A DNA stretch of 64,000 nt from Paraburkholderia tagetis (GTDB taxonomy: Bacteria; Pseudomonadota; Gammaproteobacteria; Burkholderiales; Burkholderiaceae), in assembly GCF_022213065.1 (NCBI RefSeq), contig NZ_JAKLJA010000014.1:1339-65338 (forward strand). The letters run 5' to 3'. Position numbers and translations under genes: made by a program. Each line of letters starts with the position of its first letter. The first letter of the stretch is position 1. The notes beneath the pieces are model-generated. The model saw only the letters and a list, made by a program, of their open reading frames with translations, made no database searches and had not been told where the DNA came from. Below, in pieces: positions 53,651-61,782 of this stretch.

Positions 53651-53805
53651 CTTGCCCGCGGCTTCGCTGCGCCTTGATGCTGCTTCGATGCCCTTGGGGC
53701 GCCGATTCCCCGCGCCCATATCCGCACTTTCTTCCCGCTTTTCCGTTTAACTTCATCTGACGCGCTAAAATTGCGGACCTTTTAATCAGTCCGCCCATTT
53801 CTGCC

Positions 53806-54807
53806 TTGAGCGTGCAAAAGATCCTCATCGTGCGCGTGTCGTCGCTTGGCGACGTCGTCCACAACATGCCCGCCATCGCCGATATCCGGCGGCGGTATCC
53901 CGACGCGCAGATCGACTGGCTCGTCGAAGAAGGCTTTCAGTCGCTCGTCGAGCTCGTGCACGGCGCGCGCCGCGCCATTCCGTTCTCGCTGCGCCGCTGG
54001 CGCAAGGCGCTTTTTTCGGCCGCCAACTGGCGCGAGATCGGTGCGTTCCGCCGGGCGCTCGCCGCCGAAAAGTACGACCTCGTGATCGACTGCCAGGGGC
54101 TCGTCAAGACCGCCTGGGTCGCGAGCTGGGCGCGCGGGCCGCTAGTCGGCCTCGGCAACCGCACCGACGGCGCGGGCTACGAATGGCCGGTGCGCATGTT
54201 CTACGACCGCTCGATTCGCATCGAGCCGCGCACGCACGTGGTGGAGCGCACGCGGCAACTGGTTGCGGCCGCACTGGAGCTGGCGCCGCCGCAGCCCACC
54301 GACGACATCGACTTCGGCATCGACACCTACCGCGCGGCGCAGGCGCTCGCGGGCGTCGGCCTGAATTTGCCGGTGCCCTATGTGGTATTCGTGCACGCCA
54401 CCTCGCGCGCCGACAAGCAATGGCCCGAGGCGCACTGGATCGAAGTGGGCCAGGCGCTCGTGCGCCGCGGCGCCTCGCTCGTGCTGCCGTGGGGCAGCGA
54501 GGCCGAGCGCGCGACGAGCGAGCGTCTTGCCAAGGAATTCGGCGAGGCGGCCATCGTGCCGCCCAGGCTCTCGCTGCCGGCCGTGGTCGGCCTGATCGAC
54601 GGCGCGGCGGCCACGGTGGGCGTGGACACCGGCCTCGTGCATATCGCGGCGGCGCTCAAGCGTCCGACGGTCGAGTTGTACAATTTCGCGACCGCCTGGC
54701 GTACCGGCGGCTATTGGTCGCCGAAGGTCGTCAATCTCGGCACGGCGGGGCATCCGCCGACGCTCGCCCAGGTGAAGGGCGCGCTGGCGGGCTTCGGTCT
54801 GCTCTAA
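53806..54807 (+). CDS. waaC: LPS heptosyltransferase I
   Basis: A 333-residue GT9 transferase that adds the first L-glycero-D-manno-heptose to Kdo on lipid A, in the cytoplasm. It shows the family start ILIVRVSSLGDVVHNMPA, IDCQGLVKTAW, PYVVFVHATSRADKQWPEAHW and the donor-binding VGVDTGLVHIAAAL. The start is TTG 53806 or GTG 53812, two codons apart. It opens a three-gene inner-core unit with kdoO and waaA. Confidence 0.94.
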   Translation: MSVQKILIVRVSSLGDVVHNMPAIADIRRRYPDAQIDWLVEEGFQSLVELVHGARRAIPFSLRRWRKALFSAANWREIGAFRRALAAEKYDLVIDCQGLVKTAWVASWARGPLVGLGNRTDGAGYEWPVRMFYDRSIRIEPRTHVVERTRQLVAAALELAPPQPTDDIDFGIDTYRAAQALAGVGLNLPVPYVVFVHATSRADKQWPEAHWIEVGQALVRRGASLVLPWGSEAERATSERLAKEFGEAAIVPPRLSLPAVVGLIDGAAATVGVDTGLVHIAAALKRPTVELYNFATAWRTGGYWSPKVVNLGTAGHPPTLAQVKGALAGFGLL

Positions 54808-54905
54808 CTGCGGCGCGTCAAGGCGCGCCACGCGGCCCGCGCGGTATAAGGGTCGGCGCCGGGCATCCCGCCAGGCCTCCAGATCCATCGCTTCGAGGGG
54901 CGACC

Positions 54906-55790
54906 ATGAAAGAATCCCAGATCATCGAAATCACTTCCGCCGACTGGCACGGCCAATATCTTTCGCAGCCGCGCGAGACGTTGCTCGATGCCGTCGAGCA
55001 GGGCAAGGTCCTGTATTTCCCGAAGCTCGAGTTTCCGGTCGAAGGCGGCGAGCGCGCGTTGCTCGATCCGGCCATTGCCGACCCCAAGCGCAAGAACATC
55101 AGCCTCGACCCGAACGGCGGCGCGCTGCGCGGCGTGCTCGGCGACACGGTCACGCAGGCGGCGGTGCGCGCCATGGTCGGGCGCTATCAGGCCTGCGCGC
55201 GCACGCTCGTCGACGGGCTCTTTCCCGAGTACACGGGCAAGCTGCGCGTTGCGCCCACGAGCCTGCGCCTGCATCAGGTGGAAACGCGCCAGACCTCGTG
55301 GCGCAAGGACGATTCGCGCCTGCACGTGGACGCCTTTCCGTCGCGCCCGAACTACGGCGAGCGCATTCTGCGCGTGTTCACCAACGTGAACCCGAACGGC
55401 CTGCCGCGCGTGTGGCGCGTGGGCGAGCCGTTCGAGGACATGGCGCGGCGCTTCCTGCCGAACATCAAGCCGCAGATGCCGGGCTCGGCCTGGCTGCAGA
55501 ATCTGCTGCACATCACCAAGTCGCCGCGCAGCGAGTACGACCATCTGATGCTCAACCTGCACGACAGCATGAAGGCCGATCTCGACTATCAGAAGACGAG
55601 CCCGCAGGAAACCATCGACTTTCCGCCGGGCTGCGTGTGGGTGTGTTTCTCCGATCATGCGTCGCACGCGGTCATGTCCGGCCAGTTCATGATGGAGCAG
55701 ACCTTCTTCCTGCCCGCGAAGGACATGGTGCATCCGGACTGGGCGCCGCTCGGCATTCTCCAGCGCATCAAGGGCAAGGAACTGGTTTGA
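54906..55790 (+). CDS. kdoO: Kdo 3-hydroxylase (KdoO), Fe(II)/2-oxoglutarate dependent
   Basis: A 294-residue protein of the KdoO family, known from Burkholderia and Yersinia, which hydroxylates the outer Kdo unit of Kdo2-lipid A at C3. The iron site is probably DSRLHVDAFPSRP (HxD) with a later His in SDHASHAVMSGQF. Its place between waaC and waaA supports the call. ATG 54906 follows GAGGGGCGACC. The hydroxylated Kdo changes core charge and stability; the activity here is inferred from homology. Confidence 0.9.
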   Translation: MKESQIIEITSADWHGQYLSQPRETLLDAVEQGKVLYFPKLEFPVEGGERALLDPAIADPKRKNISLDPNGGALRGVLGDTVTQAAVRAMVGRYQACARTLVDGLFPEYTGKLRVAPTSLRLHQVETRQTSWRKDDSRLHVDAFPSRPNYGERILRVFTNVNPNGLPRVWRVGEPFEDMARRFLPNIKPQMPGSAWLQNLLHITKSPRSEYDHLMLNLHDSMKADLDYQKTSPQETIDFPPGCVWVCFSDHASHAVMSGQFMMEQTFFLPAKDMVHPDWAPLGILQRIKGKELV

Positions 55791-55890
55791 AGCCTGGCTT
55801 GAATCTCATCACGATCGTCACGATCATCACGAAGGCAATGCCCCCGATACTCACGATTGCCGGTGCGGCGCCACGCAGCGCGGAGGCCCG

Positions 55891-57285
55891 ATGCTGAGGG
55901 CCGTCTATCGCGCGGCCTGGTGGCTGATCGCGCCGCTCGCGGTGCTGCGTCTCATCGTGCGCTCGCGGCGCGAGCGCGGCTATCGCGAGCATATCGGCGA
56001 GCGTTTCGGTTTTAGTGCGGCTCGCGTGCCCGAGGACGACGCGCCGCTCATCTGGGTGCATGCCGTTTCGGTGGGCGAGACGCGCGCGGCGCAGCCGCTC
56101 GTCGACGCATTGCTGGCGGCGCGCCCCGACGCGCGCATCCTGCTCACGCACATGACGCCCGGCGGGCGCGCGGCGGGCGAGCAGCTATTCGGCAATCGCG
56201 TGCTGCGCTGCTATCTGCCCTACGACATGCCGCATGCCGTGCGGCGCTTCCTGCGCGCATGGCGTCCGTCGCTAGGGCTCGTGATGGAGACCGAGGTGTG
56301 GCCGACGCTCATCGACGAATGCAAGCACGCCGACGTGCCGCTCGTGCTCACGAACGCGCGCATGTCGGCGCGTTCGTTCAAGCGCGCGGCGAAGTTCGGC
56401 GCTCATGCGCGCGAGGTGTTCGGCGGCTTCACGCGCGTGCTCGCGCAAAGCCCGTCGGATGCCGAGCGCTTGACTTCACTGGGCGCGCGCAATGTGAGCG
56501 TGCTCGGCAATCTGAAGTTCGACATGGCGAGCCCGCCCGGGCTCGTGGCGCGCGGGCGCGACTGGCGCCGCGCGATTGGCACGCGGCCCGTGTGGGTCGC
56601 GGCGAGCACGCGCGAGGGCGAAGAGGAACTGGTGCTGGAGGCGTTCGCAGCGCTTAAGCTGAAAAATGCGGTGGGAAGTGCAGTGGGAAGTGCGGTGGAT
56701 AATGCGGTGCAAGATGCGGTCGAAGACGCGCTGCTGATTCTGGTGCCGCGCCATCCGCAGCGTTTCGACGAGGTGGCCGCGCTGGTCGCGCGCAAGAACC
56801 TCAAGCTCGCACGGCGCTCGAAATGGGCGCCGGCCGCCGCGAACGTGAGCGCCGCTGCGCCGCATGAAGGCGTGCGCGCGCTGCCGCAGGACGTGAATGT
56901 GCTGCTCGGCGATTCGATGGGCGAGATGGGCGCGTATTATGCCGCCGCCGATCTTGCGTTTATCGGCGGGAGCCTGCTGCCGCTCGGCGGCCAGAATCTG
57001 ATCGAGGCGTGCGCCGTGGGCGTGCCCGTGCTGATCGGCCCGCACGTGTTCAATTTCACCCAGGCCACCGCCGATGCCGTGGCGGCCGGCGCGGCGCTGC
57101 AAGTCCAGGACCCCGCCGATCTCGCGCGCGCATTGCGCGAACTCTTCAACGACAAGCCGCGCCGTGTCGCCATGGCCGGGGCCGCGGCTGCGTTCGCGGC
57201 GCGCCATCGCGGCGCCACGGGGCGCACGGTGGACGTGCTCGCCACGCTCTTGCCCGAGCGTGCATCGGCGTCGCTCGATCTTTGA
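55891..57285 (+). CDS. waaA: 3-deoxy-D-manno-octulosonic acid (Kdo) transferase
   Basis: A 464-residue membrane-anchored GT30 enzyme that attaches Kdo to lipid IVA. Features are the N-terminal anchor (AAWWLIAPLAVLRLI), HAVSVGETRAAQPL, LVMETEVWPTLI, LVLTNARMSARS, VWVAASTREGEEE and the C-terminal IGGSLLPLGGQNLIEACAVG. It is about 40 residues longer than E. coli WaaA; part of the difference is an insertion at residues 259-278 (NAVGSAVGSAVDNAVQDAVE) coded by 12-bp tandem repeats at 56665-56724. It ends 8 bp before the convergent tadG2. Confidence 0.94.
   Translation: MLRAVYRAAWWLIAPLAVLRLIVRSRRERGYREHIGERFGFSAARVPEDDAPLIWVHAVSVGETRAAQPLVDALLAARPDARILLTHMTPGGRAAGEQLFGNRVLRCYLPYDMPHAVRRFLRAWRPSLGLVMETEVWPTLIDECKHADVPLVLTNARMSARSFKRAAKFGAHAREVFGGFTRVLAQSPSDAERLTSLGARNVSVLGNLKFDMASPPGLVARGRDWRRAIGTRPVWVAASTREGEEELVLEAFAALKLKNAVGSAVGSAVDNAVQDAVEDALLILVPRHPQRFDEVAALVARKNLKLARRSKWAPAAANVSAAAPHEGVRALPQDVNVLLGDSMGEMGAYYAAADLAFIGGSLLPLGGQNLIEACAVGVPVLIGPHVFNFTQATADAVAAGAALQVQDPADLARALRELFNDKPRRVAMAGAAAAFAARHRGATGRTVDVLATLLPERASASLDL
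56665..56724. repeat. Five 12-bp tandem repeats inside waaA
   Basis: Units of the type AATGCGGTGGGA/AGTGCGGTGGGA add NAVG-like tetrapeptides in the linker between the two halves of WaaA. Copies diverge slightly. Confidence 0.8.
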
Positions 57286-57293
57286 CGATCGGC

Positions 57294-58454
57294 TCAGAAC
57301 GCAAGACGCGGCGCAACATAGCCACCGTAGTTCCACGTCGAGACACCGGTTCCCTGGGTGGGCATCGTGTAGCCTGCTACGAAGTGCCCCTGGATGTATT
57401 TGCTGTCCTGACCGACTGAACTGTCGATATAAAAAGCAGCGAATGCGACGATCGGAACAGACGTCTTGCTGTCGATTTGCGTGCCAACCGGCATGAGAAC
57501 GGTCGTCCCCGTGGGGACGTTGCTGTAGATGGCATCCTTCACGCCCGGCAGGATGTAGATGCTGTCTCCGACCGATAGAGGCGTCGGGTTCCCGCTCGTG
57601 ATCAAATTGATGATCGTCGGCGTGTTATTGGCGATCACGTTGAACGATGTCCACTGGCCCGCCTCGCATGTCCCCCCGTAGGTCTGGCCGTTACCGACCT
57701 GGAATTCATAGGGTTGGCCTGACGCGTCGACTTTGGGCGCATTCTGCGTCGAGTCCCAGTATTGGTTGTACACGCACTGATCCATGACCATGGGAAAGAG
57801 CGATCCGGCCGGCACCGCGGACGGCGGCGCGATGACCGCCACGGCTGTTGCGCTGTCGGCCGTCGTCGGCACGCCGAGCAGCGAGCCGAGCAGCAGCGAC
57901 ACCAGCCCGCCATTGCTCGAAGCATTGCGCGCGATCGTCACCTGCACCGCGGGTTCGAACATTTGCCCCGATGGCGCGGGCAGCGTGACCTGGCTTGGGG
58001 CGAGCAGCGTGGGCGAGGATGCCGCGACGTCCCAATATCCTGCCTTGACCGTGCCGCTGGAAAGCGTGACGCCATCCGACTTGTTCAATGCGATGGCGGT
58101 CGTGGCGGACGCGGCCGCCGCCGTCCAGTTCGGTCCGCTCGTGCTGCCCCGGGAGAGCGCCCCGGCACCGGCGAGCGCCGCCGCGTCGGCGCCGTTTTGC
58201 AATTCGCCGCTGACCGCGAAGACACGCGGCAGGTCGATCGCAAAGGCGCCAATGATCAGCAGGGCGGTGAACGTCAACAAGAACCAGAGCGTGACCGAGC
58301 CGCGCGAGCGCAATCGTAGGCGCCGGCCGCGCCGCACAGGCAACGGATAGCAGGCGGGTGTTGCTGCCGGGCCGGAAGGCACACGGGAAGGCACGCGCGA
58401 ATGAACCCGGGAAGGCGCCCGGGAATGCACGAGGGAAGGCACGCGTTTATTCAC
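57294..58454 (-). CDS. tadG: TadG-like pilus assembly protein of the second Tad locus
   Basis: A 386-residue paralogue of the protein at 52444-53562. The N-terminal 30 residues are a repetitive basic stretch (SRVPSRVPS-type) coded by 12-bp repeats, before the membrane segment RGSVTLWFLLTFTALLIIGA and the hallmark ELQNGADAAALAGAGAL. The extracytoplasmic part shares LFPMVMDQCVYNQYW and CEAGQWTSFNV with the first TadG. Its start overlaps the end of tadE2 by 8 bp. A later start after the repeats is possible. Confidence 0.88.
   Translation of the reverse strand: MNKRVPSLVHSRAPSRVHSRVPSRVPSGPAATPACYPLPVRRGRRLRLRSRGSVTLWFLLTFTALLIIGAFAIDLPRVFAVSGELQNGADAAALAGAGALSRGSTSGPNWTAAAASATTAIALNKSDGVTLSSGTVKAGYWDVAASSPTLLAPSQVTLPAPSGQMFEPAVQVTIARNASSNGGLVSLLLGSLLGVPTTADSATAVAVIAPPSAVPAGSLFPMVMDQCVYNQYWDSTQNAPKVDASGQPYEFQVGNGQTYGGTCEAGQWTSFNVIANNTPTIINLITSGNPTPLSVGDSIYILPGVKDAIYSNVPTGTTVLMPVGTQIDSKTSVPIVAFAAFYIDSSVGQDSKYIQGHFVAGYTMPTQGTGVSTWNYGGYVAPRLAF
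58374..58447. repeat. About six 12-bp repeats at the 5' end of tadG2
   Basis: Plus-strand units of the form GGAAGGCACGCG/GGAATGCACGAG give Ser-Arg-Val-Pro-like repeats in the N-terminal cytoplasmic tail. They abut the overlap with tadE2. Confidence 0.75.
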
Positions 58455-58896
58455 AGTTTTTCACCGCGACGGCCGTAACGGTGATAGGGCCGGTCAGCAC
58501 GCTCAATGCCGAGCCGAGCACGACCCCGTTATAGGTGTACGCGATGCTCACCTGTAGCGGATTGCTGCTCCCGGCCGTTGCGCAGCCGCCCGCGGGGCTC
58601 ACCGTCACGGTCGGGGGCGTGGCCGTGCCGCTGGTCACCAGGCTGTTGTTCGTATAGGCGAGCGCGACATTCGCGATCTGCGTTTGCGTATAGAGCGGCA
58701 CGCGCAGCACGACGCCCTGGCGCGCCGCCTCTCCGGCGGCATTCGTGATCACGGCCTTGTCGCAAAGCACCATGCTCACATCGACGATGCCGAATAGCAC
58801 CATCAGCAGGAACGGCAGCACCAGTACGAACTCGAGCGAGACGACGCCGCGCGCATGGACGCGGGCACCGTGACTGGCGCGCCCGTGCGTTTTCAT
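58447..58896 (-). CDS. tadE: TadE-like pseudopilin of the second Tad locus
   Basis: A 149-residue TadE protein: ARGVVSLEFVLVLPFLLMVLFG contains the pilin-like Glu motif, then IVDVSMVLCDKAVITNAAGEAARQG. It would be cut by a prepilin peptidase, either CpaA of the first locus or one beyond the window. The start overlaps the tadD2 stop (ATGA-type coupling). The C-terminal half contains two Cys (GCATAG, KNCE). Confidence 0.9.
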   Translation of the reverse strand: MKTHGRASHGARVHARGVVSLEFVLVLPFLLMVLFGIVDVSMVLCDKAVITNAAGEAARQGVVLRVPLYTQTQIANVALAYTNNSLVTSGTATPPTVTVSPAGGCATAGSSNPLQVSIAYTYNGVVLGSALSVLTGPITVTAVAVKNCE

Positions 58897-59804
58897 CGGA
58901 GCACTCCCACGGGCGCGACGCTCGCTGCCGATACCGGCCGGGTCTCAGCCATGCCTGCGGCGCCCGCACCACCCGCACCACCCGCATCAGGCCCAGGGGC
59001 GGCGAGGCGCTCGCGCAGTTGCCGGTAGAAGCGCAGATTGTCTTCCGCCGAATCGGGCGGCATGTCGGTGACCAGGATACGCCTCGCGGCCTCGTTGTTG
59101 CCGAGCAATCCGTAGGCCAGCGCGAGGTTCTCGCGCGCCTGTGGCGGCGCATCGGGCAAGCCCGCGACATCGAGCAGGACATTGGCGCCGGCGCGCACTT
59201 CGCCGCCCAGAATGAGCGAGAGGCCCAGATCGGCCTTGAGCCCCGCGACTTCGGGGTGTTGCTGCAACGCTGCCCGATAGACCGCCTGCGCTTGCGCGTG
59301 CTTGCCCTGGAGATCCAGCGTCGCGCCCAGGCCTTCGGCGGCGACGGCATGCTCGGGGTGGGTCGCGAGGAGTTGCCGATAGCGCTTCTCGGCTTCGTCG
59401 AGCCGTCGCTGGCGCAGCGCGACGCGTGCGAGCCCGAGCATGGCGCGCGCATCGTCCGGTGCAATGGCTGCAACCCGCGCATAGAGGACGCCGGCACGCG
59501 CGAGATCGCCGCTTTGATACATCGTGTCGCCGAGACCGAGCTGCGCGGCTTTCGATTGCGGATCGGCCTTCAACTGCTTGCCGAACAGCGACATGGCGAG
59601 TTGCGTATCGCCCGCTTCGAGGGCGCTTTCGGCGACATGCATGTCGGCTTGCGCATCGGGCAGGTGCGTGGCGGCGGCAGGCTGCGGCGTCACGAAGTGA
59701 GTGCTTGCGCATCCCGTGGCGAGCAACGCGGCGGCCAGCGGTGCCAGCAGCGCCATCAGCGCGGCAGGCGTCTTGCGCGCAAGCAACGGTCGAGATGGGA
59801 TCAA
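58893..59804 (-). CDS. tadD: TadD-like TPR lipoprotein
   Basis: A ~303-residue TPR protein. With TTG 59804 as start (AGGAG six bases upstream) it begins MIPSRPLLARKTPAALMALL and has a lipobox LATGC, so it should be an outer-membrane-bound lipoprotein; the frame is also open to ATG 59840. Several TPR units follow (SALEAGDTQLAMSLFGKQL, GDLARAGVLYARVAAIAPDD, LDEAEKRYRQLLATHPEH). TadD stabilises the secretin and pilus assembly. The first Tad locus has no such gene. Confidence 0.88.
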   Translation of the reverse strand: MIPSRPLLARKTPAALMALLAPLAAALLATGCASTHFVTPQPAAATHLPDAQADMHVAESALEAGDTQLAMSLFGKQLKADPQSKAAQLGLGDTMYQSGDLARAGVLYARVAAIAPDDARAMLGLARVALRQRRLDEAEKRYRQLLATHPEHAVAAEGLGATLDLQGKHAQAQAVYRAALQQHPEVAGLKADLGLSLILGGEVRAGANVLLDVAGLPDAPPQARENLALAYGLLGNNEAARRILVTDMPPDSAEDNLRFYRQLRERLAAPGPDAGGAGGAGAAGMAETRPVSAASVAPVGVLR

Positions 59805-59842
59805 TTTGGGCTCCTGAAATCTTGAAGCGCTCAGTGGCACGC

Positions 59843-60799
59843 TCAGTGGCCGCGAAACACGGCGATGAGCCGAATGACGGCTGGGCCCGCCGCAATGAGC
59901 GAGACGGTCGGCATGATGAAAAACATCATCGGCATCGTCATCTTCGGTGCGAGCTTGGCGGCCTTTTCCTCTAGCGCGACCATCTGCATGGAGCGCTCCG
60001 TGCGCGATAGCGTGCGCAGCGATTGCGTGATCGGCGTGCCGTACTTTTGCGACTGCACGAGGGTAGTCACCAGTGCGCGCATGGTAGGGAGGCCGACCCG
60101 CGCCGACATCGCATTGAGCGCCTGCGCCGTGTCGCCGCCGATACTGAGCTCGTCCGCGGTGACCGTGAATTCATCGGCAAGCGGCGGGCAGATGACGCGC
60201 AGCTCGCTCGCCACGCGCTTGATGGCAACGACGAGGCTATTGCCCGCGTTGGTGCAGACCACGAGCAGGTCGAGCGCATCGGGCAGCGCGGCAGCGATGG
60301 CGCGGCGACGATGCCGCACGAAGAAGGCGAGCGCATATTCCGGCAACATCATGCCGATGACGAATCCGCCCGCCATCAGCAGCGCCCGGATCACGAATAT
60401 CTGGGCGGCCGCGGGCAGGTGCCCGCCGAGGGCGATGGCGCCGAGCGCGGAACAGACCCCCACGACGATCTTGATCCCCGAGAGGACGGCCACCGCGCGG
60501 CGGTCGCGAAATCCCGCGCTGGCAAGCCGCATGGCGACTTTGGCGCGGTCTTCGGCCTGCACGACCGGCAGCCGTTCGCCCAGTGCGGCGATGCGTCTGG
60601 CGAAGCGCTGCGGCATGCGCTTCGCGACGTCGGCCGTCGTGCTGCTGTCGACGCCCACGACGCCCACGCGCGCCACGGCTTGCCGGGTGCGCTGGGCAAT
60701 GCGCGCGCGCTGGCTCTTCTCGCGCAGGGCGAGCCACAGCGTGAAGCCTGCCAGCAGGACGAGCAAAGCGGCATTGCGCCAGAAGTCGGCGTTCATCAT
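59843..60799 (-). CDS. tadC: Tad inner-membrane protein TadC of the second locus
   Basis: A 318-residue T2SSF-family protein with an N-terminal helix (NAALLVLLAGFTLWLAL), two central helices, LPDALDLLVVCTNAGNSLVVA, the block VTTLVQSQKYGTPITQSL and a C-terminal helix. ATG 60799 overlaps the tadB2 stop by four bases. The frame runs farther back only as a shadow of tadB2. It is diverged from the TadC at 50910, so the two loci are not a recent duplicate. Confidence 0.92.
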   Translation of the reverse strand: MMNADFWRNAALLVLLAGFTLWLALREKSQRARIAQRTRQAVARVGVVGVDSSTTADVAKRMPQRFARRIAALGERLPVVQAEDRAKVAMRLASAGFRDRRAVAVLSGIKIVVGVCSALGAIALGGHLPAAAQIFVIRALLMAGGFVIGMMLPEYALAFFVRHRRRAIAAALPDALDLLVVCTNAGNSLVVAIKRVASELRVICPPLADEFTVTADELSIGGDTAQALNAMSARVGLPTMRALVTTLVQSQKYGTPITQSLRTLSRTERSMQMVALEEKAAKLAPKMTMPMMFFIMPTVSLIAAGPAVIRLIAVFRGH

Positions 60800-61782
60800 C
60801 GCGAGGTGTCCAGGTTCGAAATCTTGTTGATGAGCCACAGTCCGATCGTGAGCAGCACGGCGGCCAGCGTGAGGATCTTGTGTCCGGCGTGGGTATGCGT
60901 GAGCGTGTCCAGGTAGGGCCGGTTCACGATGTAGATAAACCCCATGAGCGCGAACGGCACGGCGGCAATCATCTTGCTCGCGAGCCGTCCCTCCGCCGTG
61001 AGCGCCTTGCTTTTTGCGCGGATGTCGCGCCGCATGCGTACGATTGCCGAGAGGTTCTCGAGCGTATCGCCGAGATTGCCGCCCGTTTCGCGCTGCAAGA
61101 TCAGGCAAACGGTAAAGAACGAGAAGTCGGCGAGCCGCATGCGCGCCGCTGCCTGTTCGAGCACCTCCTTCAGGTCGGCGCCCACGAGCAGCGCATCGCC
61201 CATCACGCGAAAGGTGGTCCGAACCGGCTCGTCGCTTTCGACCCCGGCGACGCAGATCGCCTGCACAACGGGAATGCCGGCGCGCACCGCGCGGATGATG
61301 AGGTCGATCGTATCGGGAAAGACCGCGAGAAAGCGGTTCCTGAAACGCGCAATCAACCAGTGGTAGGCCGCGCGCACGACCAGAACGGGGATGACGATGC
61401 AGCCGAGCACGCGCAACACGGGGCCCACGGGCGCGAACGCGGTGCCGATCACCGATGCAATGAGCGCCACGATTGCGACGACGTAAAGCGCGCGAATGCC
61501 GCCCGGACCACTGACCGTATGGACGCGTTCGTGCCAGGCCGGGATGATGGCGAAAAGAGCGTCCTGATCCGCGAAGCGGCGCTTGGGTTGCAGCAGTTGC
61601 GCCTGCTGCTTCGCGTCGCGATCGACGAGGGCGGCTTTGCTTTCATCGCGTACCTTGACCATGCGCGCGCGGATGCGCGTGCGCGGTTGCTGGCGGGCGA
61701 TGCTGCGCAAGGAGCGGACGATGAGCCCGACCATCACGAAGGTAAAGAAGGCGCCAAAGCCGATGATGTCCGCGGATCTCAT
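60796..61782 (-). CDS. tadB: Tad inner-membrane protein TadB of the second locus
   Basis: A 328-residue T2SSF-family protein: FPDTIDLIIRAVRAGIPVVQA, FFTVCLILQRETGGNLGDTLENLS and RAKSKALTAEGRLASKM are the typical blocks. ATG 61782 overlaps the cpaF2 stop (ATGA), so cpaF2, tadB2 and tadC2 are translationally coupled. It works with TadC and CpaF as the motor platform of the second pilus or secretion machine. Confidence 0.92.
   Translation of the reverse strand: MRSADIIGFGAFFTFVMVGLIVRSLRSIARQQPRTRIRARMVKVRDESKAALVDRDAKQQAQLLQPKRRFADQDALFAIIPAWHERVHTVSGPGGIRALYVVAIVALIASVIGTAFAPVGPVLRVLGCIVIPVLVVRAAYHWLIARFRNRFLAVFPDTIDLIIRAVRAGIPVVQAICVAGVESDEPVRTTFRVMGDALLVGADLKEVLEQAAARMRLADFSFFTVCLILQRETGGNLGDTLENLSAIVRMRRDIRAKSKALTAEGRLASKMIAAVPFALMGFIYIVNRPYLDTLTHTHAGHKILTLAAVLLTIGLWLINKISNLDTSR

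Noticed and set aside
54183..55790. 535-residue open frame that could suggest a fused protein
   Set aside because: The first part is a shadow of waaC; the real gene is kdoO from ATG 54906.
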